Shown here one piece after another: positions 15,948-23,956 of a stretch of DNA of 64,000 bases. Source of the stretch: Blautia massiliensis (ex Durand et al. 2017). Its GTDB lineage: Bacteria; Bacillota; Clostridia; Lachnospirales; Lachnospiraceae. The position numbers and the translations under genes were made by a program. The stretch lies in NCBI RefSeq assembly GCF_001487165.1, contig NZ_LN913006.1, forward strand, positions 809,596 through 873,595, in the 5' to 3' direction. The notes below the pieces were generated by a model. That model made no database searches and had not been told where the DNA came from. It saw only the letters and a program-made list of their open reading frames with translations. Within the stretch, counting starts at the first letter, position 1, and each line of letters opens with the position of its first letter.

Positions 15948-17342
15948 ATGACAAAAAGAAATCAGGATTTTTCAAAAGATATTCTGAGTCTGATCCGAAG
16001 CAGTGTTTCTCCGGCAGTTTTAAGTGAAAGGCTGCAGGATTTCCACGAAAACGATCTGGCGGAAGTATTAAGAGAATTAAGCACTGCGGAGCGCAGCAGA
16101 CTATACCGTATCCTGGAAAGCAGTATGTTGGCAGATGTTTTTGAATATCTGGAGGAAGAAGAAACTGTACAATATCTGGAAGAGATGGATGTAAAAAAAG
16201 CGGCAGCCATTCTTTCCAAAATGGAAACCGATGCCCTGGCAGATGTTTTAAAGCAGATCGATAAAGAAAAACGCAAGCTTCTGATCCAGCTTCTGGATGA
16301 ACAGGTGCGGAAAGATATTGAAATGATCCGCTCCTTTGATGAGGATGAGATCGGAAGCAGAATGACAATGAACTGCATTGTGATCCGTGAAAACCTGACC
16401 GTAAAGCAGGCCATGAGTGAGCTGGTTTCCCAGGCGGCAGATAATGATAATATTTCTACGATCTTTGCAGTGACGGACAGAGGGGAGTTTTATGGAGCCC
16501 TGGATCTGAAGGATCTGATCACAGCAAGACAGGACCACCCTATGGAAGAGCTGATCGTAACTTCCTATCCATATGTGTATGGTACTGAGCAGATCGACGA
16601 CTGTATGGAACGGCTGAAGGATTATTCTGAAGATTCCATTCCTGTACTGGACGATGACAATCGTTTCCTTGGAGTGATCACATCCGCAGGGATCATCGAT
16701 CTGGTAGACGATGAGATGGGAGAGGATTATGCAAAGCTGGCTGGTCTGACTGCAGAGGAAGATCTGAAAGAACCTCTTTTTGAAAGCATGAAAAAAAGAA
16801 TGCCCTGGCTGATCGTTCTTCTGGGCCTTGGTATGGTGGTATCTTCTGTTGTGGGAATGTTTGAAAAAGTAGTTACCTGTCTGCCGATCATCATGTGCTT
16901 TCAGTCTCTGATCCTGGATATGGCAGGAAATGTTGGAACCCAGTCCCTGGCTGTAACCATCCGTGTGCTGATGGATGAGACGCTGACGGGCAGACAGAAA
17001 GCAGAGCTTGTGCTGAAGGAAATGCGGATCGGTCTTTGCAACGGTGGTCTGCTCGGTATTCTGTCTTTTGTACTGATCGGATTGTATATTTTCTTATTCA
17101 AAGGAAAAACACTCGTATTTGCCTATGCGGTATCCGGCTGTATCGGATTATCCCTGCTGGTGGCCATGCTGGTATCTAGTGCAGTGGGAACCTGCATACC
17201 GCTGTTTTTCAAAAAGGTTGGTGTGGACCCGGCAGTAGCCTCGGGTCCTCTGATCACTACGGTGAATGACCTTGTAGCCGTGATAACATACTATGGAATG
17301 AGCTGGATATTCCTGATCGAGATGTTCCACCTGGCTGGCTGA
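15948..17342 (+). CDS. mgtE: Magnesium transporter MgtE
   Basis: A 464-residue Mg2+ channel. The cytosolic N domain (about 1-125) contains the repeated ALAD/AxILxxM helices. Two CBS domains follow (about 125-255), including SIPVLDDDNRFLGVITSAGI, then five transmembrane helices (about 285-464). The pore helix region contains GNVGTQSLAV, where the family selects Mg2+. ATG 15948 follows GAGGAGGATG; the frame opens earlier at 15903. I looked for an M-box riboswitch in the 200-bp upstream region and did not find one. Confidence 0.93.
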   Translation: MTKRNQDFSKDILSLIRSSVSPAVLSERLQDFHENDLAEVLRELSTAERSRLYRILESSMLADVFEYLEEEETVQYLEEMDVKKAAAILSKMETDALADVLKQIDKEKRKLLIQLLDEQVRKDIEMIRSFDEDEIGSRMTMNCIVIRENLTVKQAMSELVSQAADNDNISTIFAVTDRGEFYGALDLKDLITARQDHPMEELIVTSYPYVYGTEQIDDCMERLKDYSEDSIPVLDDDNRFLGVITSAGIIDLVDDEMGEDYAKLAGLTAEEDLKEPLFESMKKRMPWLIVLLGLGMVVSSVVGMFEKVVTCLPIIMCFQSLILDMAGNVGTQSLAVTIRVLMDETLTGRQKAELVLKEMRIGLCNGGLLGILSFVLIGLYIFLFKGKTLVFAYAVSGCIGLSLLVAMLVSSAVGTCIPLFFKKVGVDPAVASGPLITTVNDLVAVITYYGMSWIFLIEMFHLAG

Positions 17343-17420
17343 GAGTAAAATGCAGCTATGCTCATAAAAATAGACAGATATCAGAAATCTGTCGAATAAC
17401 AGAAAAGTTACCAATACAAA

Positions 17421-17454
17421 AAAATTCCGGATCGAAAGATTCGGGATTTTTCTT
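17421..17454 (+). terminator. Terminator after mgtE
   Basis: AAATTCCGGA pairs with TTCGGGATTT (two G-T pairs) around a short loop, followed by TTTCTTT. Confidence 0.7.
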
Positions 17455-17481
17455 TACATACAAACAGAAAGCTATTATAAT
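17453..17481 (+). promoter_or_regulatory. Predicted promoter of the AGCS symporter gene
   Basis: TTTACA (17453-17458), a 17-bp spacer and TATAAT (17476-17481). The -35 box lies in the tail of the mgtE terminator. Confidence 0.65.
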
Positions 17482-17494
17482 GAAAGACACGCTT

Positions 17495-17537
17495 TGCCCG
17501 TTTAAAACGTTGCAGAAATAAATACAAACAACGGGCA
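17495..17537 (+). promoter_or_regulatory. Inverted repeat in the symporter leader
   Basis: TGCCCGTT (17495-17502) and AACGGGCA (17530-17537) are a perfect 8-bp inverted repeat in the 5' untranslated region. It could be an operator just downstream of the start point or a leader hairpin. Confidence 0.35.
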
Positions 17538-17590
17538 GAAAAAGAGAACAAAACGATCACATGGGGTGATTGGGGAAAGGAAACAGTAAC

Positions 17591-18982
17591 ATGATAGTAA
17601 CAATGATCGAAAAGGTCTATACATTTCTGTGGGGAGATTTGATAAAGATCCCGCTTCCGGGAGGAAGTACGCTGGGAATCTCACTTCTGATCCTGCTTCT
17701 GATTCCGACCGGTATCTATTTTACCATCAGGACAAAGCTTCTGCCGATCCGTCTTTTTCCGGATATGGTACGAGCCCTGTCAGAAAAGAAAAGTGACAAA
17801 AATAATCTTTCAGCATTTCAGACGCTGATCGTGTCTACAGCTACCCGTGTGGGAATGGGAAACCTGGTCGGTGTGGTAGCTGCGATCTCGGCAGGAGGTG
17901 CAGGAGCGGTATTCTGGATGTGGATCACGGCGCTGATCGGTTCCTCCACTGCTTTTATCGAAGCAACCCTGGCACAGCTCTATAAAGAAAAGGATCCTCT
18001 TTATGGTGGCTACAGGGGCGGTCCTGCCTACTATATCCATCGCTACTGGGAAGAAAAACAGGGCAGAAAACGAAAAAAGGTTCTGCTTTCCGTTCTGTTT
18101 GCCATTTCCGGCCTGATCTGCTGGTGTGGAATCAGTCAGGTTATCAGCAATTCCGTCACGGCGTCTTTCAAAAATGCTTTTGATATTCCGCCGCTGTATA
18201 CTACCATCGTGCTGGTAGTGATCGCAGCTGTGATCGTGCTTCGGAAGAATGCAACGGTTAAAGTTCTGGATCTTCTGGTGCCGGTGATGGCAGTGCTTTA
18301 TTTTGTGATCACGCTGTTTATTATATTTACAAATCTTGGAAGTATGCCGGGAGTATTTAAACGGATTTTTGAAGAAGCTTTCGGATTTCGTCAGGCTGTT
18401 GCCGGCGGATTTGGCGTCGTGCTGATGAACGGAGTAAAAAGAGGCCTTTTTTCCAATGAGGCGGGAAGCGGCTCCGCTCCCTGTGCAGCAGCGGCAGCAG
18501 AATGTGACAGTCCGGTAAAAGCCGGATTTGTCCAGGCCCTGGGTGTATTTGTGGATACGATCGTGATCTGCAGCTGTACAGCTATGATCATGCTTCTGGC
18601 CCCGGAAGATCTGGTACAGGGGCTTTCCGGAATGGAACTTCTTCAGACTGCCATGCATTATCATATGGGGCAGTTTGGAGTGATCTTTATTGCTGCAACA
18701 CTGTTTATGTTCAGCTTTTCCACATTCCTGGGAATCCTGTTTTATGCAAGAGGCAATGTGGCCTATCTTTTCGGTGATAACTGGGGTTCACAGACAGGAT
18801 ATAAGGTGCTGGCACTGGTGATGCTGTTTATCGGTGGGATCGCGGCTTACACATTTGTATGGGATCTGGGAGATGTAGGAATCGGCCTGATGACGATCTT
18901 TAATATTTTCATGCTGTATCCTCTTGGGGAAAAAGCACTGAAAGAGCTGAAGATCTATGAATCGGAAAAGAAGAAAAAATAA
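17591..18982 (+). CDS. Alanine/glycine:cation symporter family protein (AGCS)
   Basis: A 463-residue sodium-coupled small amino acid importer. About 10-11 transmembrane helices are visible. The family signature region GNLVGVVAAISAGGAGAVFW (near 92-111) is followed by GSSTAFIEATLAQLYKEKD and YGGYRGGPAYYI, and the substrate-site segment SNEAGSGSAP is present. ATG 17591 has GGAAAGG about 9 nt upstream; an in-frame TTG at 17570 lacks one. Which amino acid is carried is not clear; alanine, glycine and glutamine are known for the family. Confidence 0.9.
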   Translation: MIVTMIEKVYTFLWGDLIKIPLPGGSTLGISLLILLLIPTGIYFTIRTKLLPIRLFPDMVRALSEKKSDKNNLSAFQTLIVSTATRVGMGNLVGVVAAISAGGAGAVFWMWITALIGSSTAFIEATLAQLYKEKDPLYGGYRGGPAYYIHRYWEEKQGRKRKKVLLSVLFAISGLICWCGISQVISNSVTASFKNAFDIPPLYTTIVLVVIAAVIVLRKNATVKVLDLLVPVMAVLYFVITLFIIFTNLGSMPGVFKRIFEEAFGFRQAVAGGFGVVLMNGVKRGLFSNEAGSGSAPCAAAAAECDSPVKAGFVQALGVFVDTIVICSCTAMIMLLAPEDLVQGLSGMELLQTAMHYHMGQFGVIFIAATLFMFSFSTFLGILFYARGNVAYLFGDNWGSQTGYKVLALVMLFIGGIAAYTFVWDLGDVGIGLMTIFNIFMLYPLGEKALKELKIYESEKKKK

Positions 18983-18987
18983 AACTG

Positions 18988-19017
18988 TTTACAGACCTTG
19001 AGAGCATATGGTAATAT
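18988..19017 (+). promoter_or_regulatory. Possible promoter for thrH and the esterase
   Basis: TTTACA (18988-18993), an 18-bp spacer and TAATAT (19012-19017) lie in the 135-bp gap after the symporter. The -10 is imperfect. Confidence 0.35.
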
Positions 19018-19117
19018 CAGGGTAAAGCGCTAAAAGATTAAAGAGTTCTGACAGCCGGAAGGAGTCAGACTCTGTGAAATATCAACGGTAAGTTGGATCA
19101 AGAGGAGGATATGAAAG

Positions 19118-19720
19118 ATGTATATTACATGTCTGGACGTAGAAGGTGTACTGGTACCGGAGATCTGGATCGCATTTGCAGAGGCAAGCGGAATCCCGGA
19201 GCTCAAGAGAACAACCCGTGATGAGCCGGATTATGATAAGCTGATGAATTGGAGACTTGGAATTCTGAAAGAACATGGTCTGGGACTGAAAGAGATCCAG
19301 GAGACTATTGCAAAGATCGATCCCCTTCCGGGAGCAAAGGAATTTCTGGATGAGCTGAGATCTTTTTCCCAGGTGATACTGATCAGTGATACCTTTACAC
19401 AGTTTGCAACTCCGCTGATGGAGAAGCTTGGACGGCCGACACTTTTCTGTAATTCCCTGGAAGTAGCAGAGAACGGAGAGATCACAGGCTTTAAGATGCG
19501 CTGTGAGAAATCCAAGCTGACAACTGTGAAGGCACTGCAGTCCATGGGATTTGAGACTATCGCAAGCGGAGATTCCTACAATGATCTCGGAATGATCCAG
19601 GCAAGCAAAGCAGGATTCCTTTTCCGCAGTACAGAACAGATCCGTGCAGATCATCCGGAAATTCTGGCTTACGAAGAGTACGATGAACTTCTTGTAGCGA
19701 TCAGAGAAGCAATGAAATGA
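19118..19720 (+). CDS. thrH: Bifunctional phosphoserine phosphatase/homoserine phosphotransferase ThrH
   Basis: A 200-residue HAD-superfamily enzyme. The catalytic motif LDVEGVLVPEIW places the nucleophile at Asp7. Motif II is ISDTFTQF, and motif III/IV is ASGDSYNDLGM near 148. ThrH dephosphorylates phosphoserine and can transfer the phosphate to homoserine, making a threonine precursor. The length matches the family. AGAGGAGG precedes the ATG by about 8 nt. The esterase gene begins 16 bp after its stop. Confidence 0.88.
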   Translation: MYITCLDVEGVLVPEIWIAFAEASGIPELKRTTRDEPDYDKLMNWRLGILKEHGLGLKEIQETIAKIDPLPGAKEFLDELRSFSQVILISDTFTQFATPLMEKLGRPTLFCNSLEVAENGEITGFKMRCEKSKLTTVKALQSMGFETIASGDSYNDLGMIQASKAGFLFRSTEQIRADHPEILAYEEYDELLVAIREAMK

Positions 19721-19736
19721 AGAAGGGAAAACCGGA

Positions 19737-20585
19737 ATGATCAACGATAGAATTGTGATCGAAGAAAAAACAAAGGACTATAATGAGGCATGGATAGAGA
19801 CCTATTTCTGGCAGGAGTCGGAAGAACTCTATCCGGGGCAGAAGCGTCCGGTCATAGTGATCTGTCCGGGCGGAGCTTATGGCATGACTTCAGACAGAGA
19901 GGCAGAAGCCATTGCTGTCCGGTTTATGGGAATGGGCTATCACGCAGTGGTGCTTCGTTACAGTGTGGCACCTGCCAGATATCCGGTGGCCCTCCGTCAG
20001 CTGGCAAAAACAGTAGCTCTTCTCAGAGAGAACAGCGATAAGTGGCATATTGAAAAGAATAAGATCATTGTGTCCGGTTTTTCGGCAGGAGGCCATCTGG
20101 CAGCTTCTCTGGGAGTATTCTGGAATACGGAGGAGCTTGCAGGGATCACGGGAATGGAAAACGAGAGGATCCGTCCCAATGGCATGATCCTGAATTATCC
20201 GGTGATCACTTCAGGGGAAGTTGGTCATGAAGAAAGCTTTCGAAATCTTCTGGGAGATCGTTATGAGGAGCTGAAAGATCGGATGTCTCTGGAATTTCAG
20301 GTTACGGAAGATACACCCAGAACCTTTATCTGGCATACCTTTGAGGATCAGACGGTGCTGCTGGATAATACACTTCTCTTTGTTCAGGCACTCTATAAAA
20401 AGGGCATTCCAGTGGAGTATCATGTTTTTCCGCAGGGACCCCATGGGATCGGCCTGGCAAATGAGCTGACTGCCAACGAAAACGGCAGAGGGATCGCAAG
20501 AGCCTGTGAACCATGGAGTGAGCTTGCAGGAAAATGGCTGAACCGAGAATTCCCATGGTGGAACGGGGCAAAGATCGAAAGATAA
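19737..20585 (+). CDS. Alpha/beta hydrolase (acetyl-esterase/BD-FAE-like)
   Basis: A 282-residue serine hydrolase without a signal peptide. The predicted triad is Ser116 in GFSAGG, Asp204 in HTFEDQTV and His236 in GPHGIGL. The oxyanion motif near 44 is CPGGAYG. This matches the hormone-sensitive-lipase/BD-FAE-type esterases, some of which remove acetyl groups from sugars. The substrate cannot be inferred from thrH next door. The family call is firm, the specific activity is not. Confidence 0.82.
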   Translation: MINDRIVIEEKTKDYNEAWIETYFWQESEELYPGQKRPVIVICPGGAYGMTSDREAEAIAVRFMGMGYHAVVLRYSVAPARYPVALRQLAKTVALLRENSDKWHIEKNKIIVSGFSAGGHLAASLGVFWNTEELAGITGMENERIRPNGMILNYPVITSGEVGHEESFRNLLGDRYEELKDRMSLEFQVTEDTPRTFIWHTFEDQTVLLDNTLLFVQALYKKGIPVEYHVFPQGPHGIGLANELTANENGRGIARACEPWSELAGKWLNREFPWWNGAKIER

Positions 20586-20606
20586 TACGAGACTGCTGTG
20601 TCGGAT

Positions 20607-20650
20607 AAAATATCCTTTTTATCGGGAAACCGGTAGAGAGGGTATTTTTT
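20607..20650 (+). terminator. Terminator after the esterase
   Basis: AAAATATCC (20607-20615) pairs with GGGTATTTT (20640-20648), one G-T pair, and continues into a T run. Confidence 0.65.
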
Positions 20651-20787
20651 ATGATTGTGATGCTTGTGATGAATGCTGTATTTGTCGGCTGTTTTGTCTG
20701 GCTTATCTGATGATAAAAGCTTTGCAGGGCTTTGGTGTGGATCTGGATCAACATTCACATTGCAGAAAGAAAGGAATTTTGATAATT

Positions 20788-21894
20788 ATGGATAAAAATC
20801 AGATTTTTATTACCAGTGGTACGGAATATAAAAGAATGACAAAGGAGCTTCTGGAAAAAGCGGATCTTCAGTCCCATATCGGGGACAGAAAGAAAAAGAT
20901 CGGGATCAAGCCGAATCTGGTTTCTCCTTCAGAGGCTTCTTGGGGTGCAACGACTCATCCGGAAGTGGTTGCAGGAATTATCGAGTATCTGAAGGAGCAT
21001 GGCTTCCGGGATATGGTGATGCTGGAGGGATCCTGGGTAGGAGATAAGACAAGGGAGGCTTTTGAGACCTGTGGCTTTGACAGGCTTGAGGAAGAGTATC
21101 AGGTGCCGTTCTGGGATATGCAGAAGGATAAGGGTATTTCTGTGGACTGCGGCGGAATGGAGCTGAATGTCTGTGAGCGGGTAAAGGAGCTTGATTTTCT
21201 GATCAATGTGCCGGTTCTGAAAGGCCATTGTCAGACAAAAATCACCTGTGCCCTTAAGAATATGAAGGGGTTGATTCCAAATAAGGAAAAGAGACGGTTT
21301 CATTCTCTGGGGCTTCATAAACCCATTGCTCATCTGAATATGGGGATACAGCAGGACTTTATTGTTGTGGATAATATCTGCGGGGATCTGGATTTTGAAG
21401 ATGGCGGAAATCCTGTTGTGATGAACCGGGTGATGGCTGCCTGTGATCCGGTTCTTGTGGATGCATATGTGTGTCAGATGATGCATTATGAGGTAGCTGA
21501 GGTTCCTTATGTGAAGCTGGCAGGTGAGCTTGGAGTGGGCTGTTCAGATATTTCAAAAGCAGATGTCAGATTTCTGGAGGATGGTGCGGATCAGAGGATG
21601 CCGGTATCCAGAAAGGTTGTGGAGCTTGCAGATGCCGTGGAGGAGGTGGAATCCTGCAGTGCCTGCTACGGGTATCTGATCCCGGCATTGGAGATGCTGA
21701 AGGAAGAGGGGCTTTTTGAGAAGCTGGATGAAAAGATCTGCATCGGGCAGGGGTATCGTGGTAAGACGGGAGTGCTTGGTGTGGGACACTGTACCTGTAA
21801 GTTTCAGAATTATGTGGAGGGGTGTCCGCCGTTGGAGGGGGATATATATGAGTTTTTGAAAGAGTATATTGGTGAACGGACGCCGGGGAAGTGA
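20788..21894 (+). CDS. DUF362 domain-containing protein
   Basis: A 368-residue protein of the DUF362 family. Typical segments are IGIKPNLVSPSE near 39, VLKGH near 145 and CALKNMKGLIPNKEKRRFH near 155. The family is uncharacterised in biochemistry and often sits with iron-sulfur proteins; here only scattered C-terminal cysteines (CSACYG and GHCTCKF) are present. The start is uncertain: ATG 20788 is 13 nt from AAGGA, while TTG 20779 is 4-5 nt from it. The last codons and the stop lie inside the left arm of a 25-bp inverted repeat, so the C-terminal TPGK tail is encoded by that element. Confidence 0.75.
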   Translation: MDKNQIFITSGTEYKRMTKELLEKADLQSHIGDRKKKIGIKPNLVSPSEASWGATTHPEVVAGIIEYLKEHGFRDMVMLEGSWVGDKTREAFETCGFDRLEEEYQVPFWDMQKDKGISVDCGGMELNVCERVKELDFLINVPVLKGHCQTKITCALKNMKGLIPNKEKRRFHSLGLHKPIAHLNMGIQQDFIVVDNICGDLDFEDGGNPVVMNRVMAACDPVLVDAYVCQMMHYEVAEVPYVKLAGELGVGCSDISKADVRFLEDGADQRMPVSRKVVELADAVEEVESCSACYGYLIPALEMLKEEGLFEKLDEKICIGQGYRGKTGVLGVGHCTCKFQNYVEGCPPLEGDIYEFLKEYIGERTPGK

Positions 21895-22084
21895 CAGTCC
21901 TCCGGGCCGGACTCCGTCGGGGGATGCTGCTAAGGTTCCGTGAGCCGGCTAAAACCATTGCGGAAGGGTCCAGAACTCGCCTTCGGCTCAAACAGCTGGG
22001 CCCTTCCGCAATAACGCCGTCTCCCGCAACCTAACCATCATCACCCCTTCTCCGTAGCAGCCCGGAGGACTGTCACTTCCCCGG
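21883..22084. repeat. 202-bp palindromic element with perfect 25-bp arms
   Basis: Bases 21883-21907 and 22060-22084 are perfect inverted repeats of 25 bp. Inside, TTGCGGAAGGG and CCCTTCCGCAA form a second nested pair of arms. The element is GC-rich compared with its surroundings and contains no credible ORF. Its left arm supplies the stop codon of the DUF362 gene, so it probably landed at the gene's 3' end and may now act as terminator. It differs in sequence from the palindrome at 11265-11443. Confidence 0.75.
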
Positions 22085-22493
22085 CTGACGTTTCAGCCGG
22101 AGAGGTAGAAGCGGACGCGTGGTGTCCTGTCCTTACGTTTTGATGAGTTGAGCGTCCGCAGTTGGAGGTGTGGGAAGAATAGCGTCTGGTCAATAAATAT
22201 TTTGGTGTTGCTCAATGTGTTGGAATGGTGGGAAGGATACGTCTTCTTGTTGAAAGGTGTTATGCCGATGAGATTGGCACAGCCTGGCGCTTTAAACAAA
22301 CGCAGAATCCATCACCCTGTCAACAACGTAACATAATCAAAACGTACGGTTCATAGCGGGGCCTGAGGGAAGGGGTGCAGGGGAGGGGAAACGGCCTTTC
22401 GCAACTACGAGTGCTTCCCCTCCCTTGCGGTTTCACTTACGCTTCCAAAGCGTAAAAACATTTTTCAGAAAAAATTTTCAGAAAAAAAGAATC
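22085..22493. other. Gene-free hairpin-rich interval
   Basis: I see no supported gene in this stretch. It holds a CCGGCTGA/TCAGCCGG hairpin (22081-22100), a perfect GGGAGGGGAA/TTCCCCTCCC inverted repeat (22381-22390 and 22415-22424) and a TTACGCTT/AAGCGTAA hairpin (22437-22455). The last lies downstream of the minus-strand kinase-like gene and could slow transcription there. The G-rich strand around 22360-22390 is unusual for this genome. Short ORFs here lack ribosome sites. Confidence 0.5.
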
Positions 22494-23081
22494 CTAAAGA
22501 CATCTCTTTACAATCTCAATAATCTGCTCCATAGAAAACCGGCTGCTGTCAATACAGAGATCATACTGTGTCATATCCAGCCATTTGCTGTCTGTAAAGT
22601 ATTCATAGTAAGCCTTTCTCTCTTTATCCATTTTTTTGACCAGCTTCCGTGCGCTGGCTTCTTCTCTGCCGGTACGGCGTATCACATTCTGAATTCTTTC
22701 CTCAAAAGGTGCATGGATAAAAAGTTTAAGTGATTTATCCTTCAGGATATTGGTCGCACAGCGGCCGACAATTACGCAGTCCTCTCTCTGCGGAAGGGAC
22801 AGGATGATCTTTCTCTGGAGATCATAGAGCACATCGTTCATTGGTACAAAAGAGAAATTATCTGTAAACTGTAGCTCACTGTCAACGGGAAATACCCACT
22901 GACTGGCTTTTTTCTCGTCTACCTTTGCCAGGGTGTCGAAGGGGATATTGTTTTTCTTGGCAGCCATGTCGATCAGTTCTTTATCATAAAAACCGATGTC
23001 CAGGTTTTCAGCCAGAGTCTTGCCGATAAGGCGTCCGTTGCTTCCAAACATACGATTGATGGTGATAATACGTTTTGCCAT
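22494..23081 (-). CDS. Cytidylate kinase-like family protein
   Basis: A 195-residue P-loop protein of the cytidylate kinase-like family that is abundant in Lachnospiraceae. The nucleotide-binding loop is RMFGSNGRLIGKTLAENL near the N-terminus. A VIVGRCA motif lies near 105 and a lid-like RRTGREEASARKLV region near 135. It is not the housekeeping Cmk and its substrate is unknown. The start has a perfect AAGGAGG 7-8 nt upstream on the minus strand. It is transcribed opposite to its neighbours and is probably single. Confidence 0.85.
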   Translation of the reverse strand: MAKRIITINRMFGSNGRLIGKTLAENLDIGFYDKELIDMAAKKNNIPFDTLAKVDEKKASQWVFPVDSELQFTDNFSFVPMNDVLYDLQRKIILSLPQREDCVIVGRCATNILKDKSLKLFIHAPFEERIQNVIRRTGREEASARKLVKKMDKERKAYYEYFTDSKWLDMTQYDLCIDSSRFSMEQIIEIVKRCL

Positions 23082-23391
23082 AAAGATACCTCCTTTATTT
23101 CGGACCGAAAGCAGGAATATCTGATTTTCGGTAGTTTTTCTTACTTCTTTTATAACATATTTCGGTAAGAAATACCAGAAAATAATATATAATTTTTAAA
23201 ATAATATTTAATATATACAAAAATGATAGCAACAGACAGAAAATATAATTGATTATTTGCATTTGTATATGAAAAATATCATACCTTTTTCACCGGGTTT
23301 TCACAGATCACACAAAGTCTTTATGCATTTTTCTTTTAAAGTATTTTTAAAACAGAGAGAACATACACAGCATATTTTGAGGTTAAGGAAA
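23082..23391. other. AT-rich intergenic region
   Basis: This 310-bp gap separates the minus-strand kinase-like gene from the export relic. It is very AT-rich and carries a short ACCGAAA/TTTCGGT inverted repeat near 23104-23134 within the kinase leader. I see no gene, RNA or clear promoter on the plus strand; the first plausible reading frame is the relic at 23392. Confidence 0.4.
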
Positions 23392-23793
23392 ATGAAACGA
23401 CGGCGTAAAAGGCTTATGGTGATCATCCCGGTGGCGGCTGTCTGCGTGGCAGGTGCGGGAACTGTGGGATATTTTAAAGTGGCGCATACGAAGCCGGCGC
23501 AGAAAACAGCAGCGAAAACGTAATCGGTGGAGGCGAAAAAAGGGAACCTTTCCAAGACAATTGTGGGTACCGGTAATCTGGATCTGGCAGAAAATGCGTT
23601 TACAGAGCTCCTGATGGAACGCTTTGAGCAGGACGAAGACGCTTTTTCCATTGTGGATCAGTCAGAGATCATGGAAGCCATGTCCGGTGTCACCAACACC
23701 ATGTCTCTGATGATCGATGTGCTTTTGGGTCTGTATCCGGCTAACAAGGCAGCATCCAGGAAGCCTATTGATGCGCTTCGGTATTCCGGCTAA
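23392..23793 (+). pseudogene. Collapsed relic of a MacA-MacB-type export operon
   Basis: One frame runs through fragments of two genes. Codons 1-43 are the N-terminus of an HlyD/MacA-like adaptor (basic start, then a membrane anchor near residues 9-25). A TAA at 23521 interrupts it, after which VEAKKGNLSKTIVGTGNLDL continues the adaptor. It then jumps to a MacB/FtsX permease fragment (DQSEIMEAMSGVTNTMSLMI) and again to the permease C-terminus (LYPANKAASRKPIDALRYSG). Two large internal deletions and one nonsense codon are therefore visible. No ATPase domain remains. The product cannot be functional. Confidence 0.72.
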
Positions 23794-23808
23794 AAAGAAA
23801 TTATAATA

Positions 23809-23857
23809 ACGTGATTTGTGAGATGGATTTTTTGTCAGAACAAATCGCGTTTTTTTA
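23809..23857 (+). terminator. Terminator after the export relic
   Basis: ACGTGATTTGT (23809-23819) pairs with ACAAATCGCGT (23840-23850), one G-T pair, followed by seven T residues. It is probably the preserved terminator of the lost operon. Confidence 0.75.
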
Positions 23858-23956
23858 TCTGGAAATCCGCACATTGATAAGGTATAATCTATAACAGTTA
23901 GAGGAATATCTCTGCCGGGAGGACGGAACTGCCGGCAGGGAACTGCCGAGAAAGGG

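Noticed and set aside
22148-22336. 62-codon plus-strand frame in the hairpin-rich gap
   Set aside because: No ribosome site, no similarity and it lies in repeat-like sequence.
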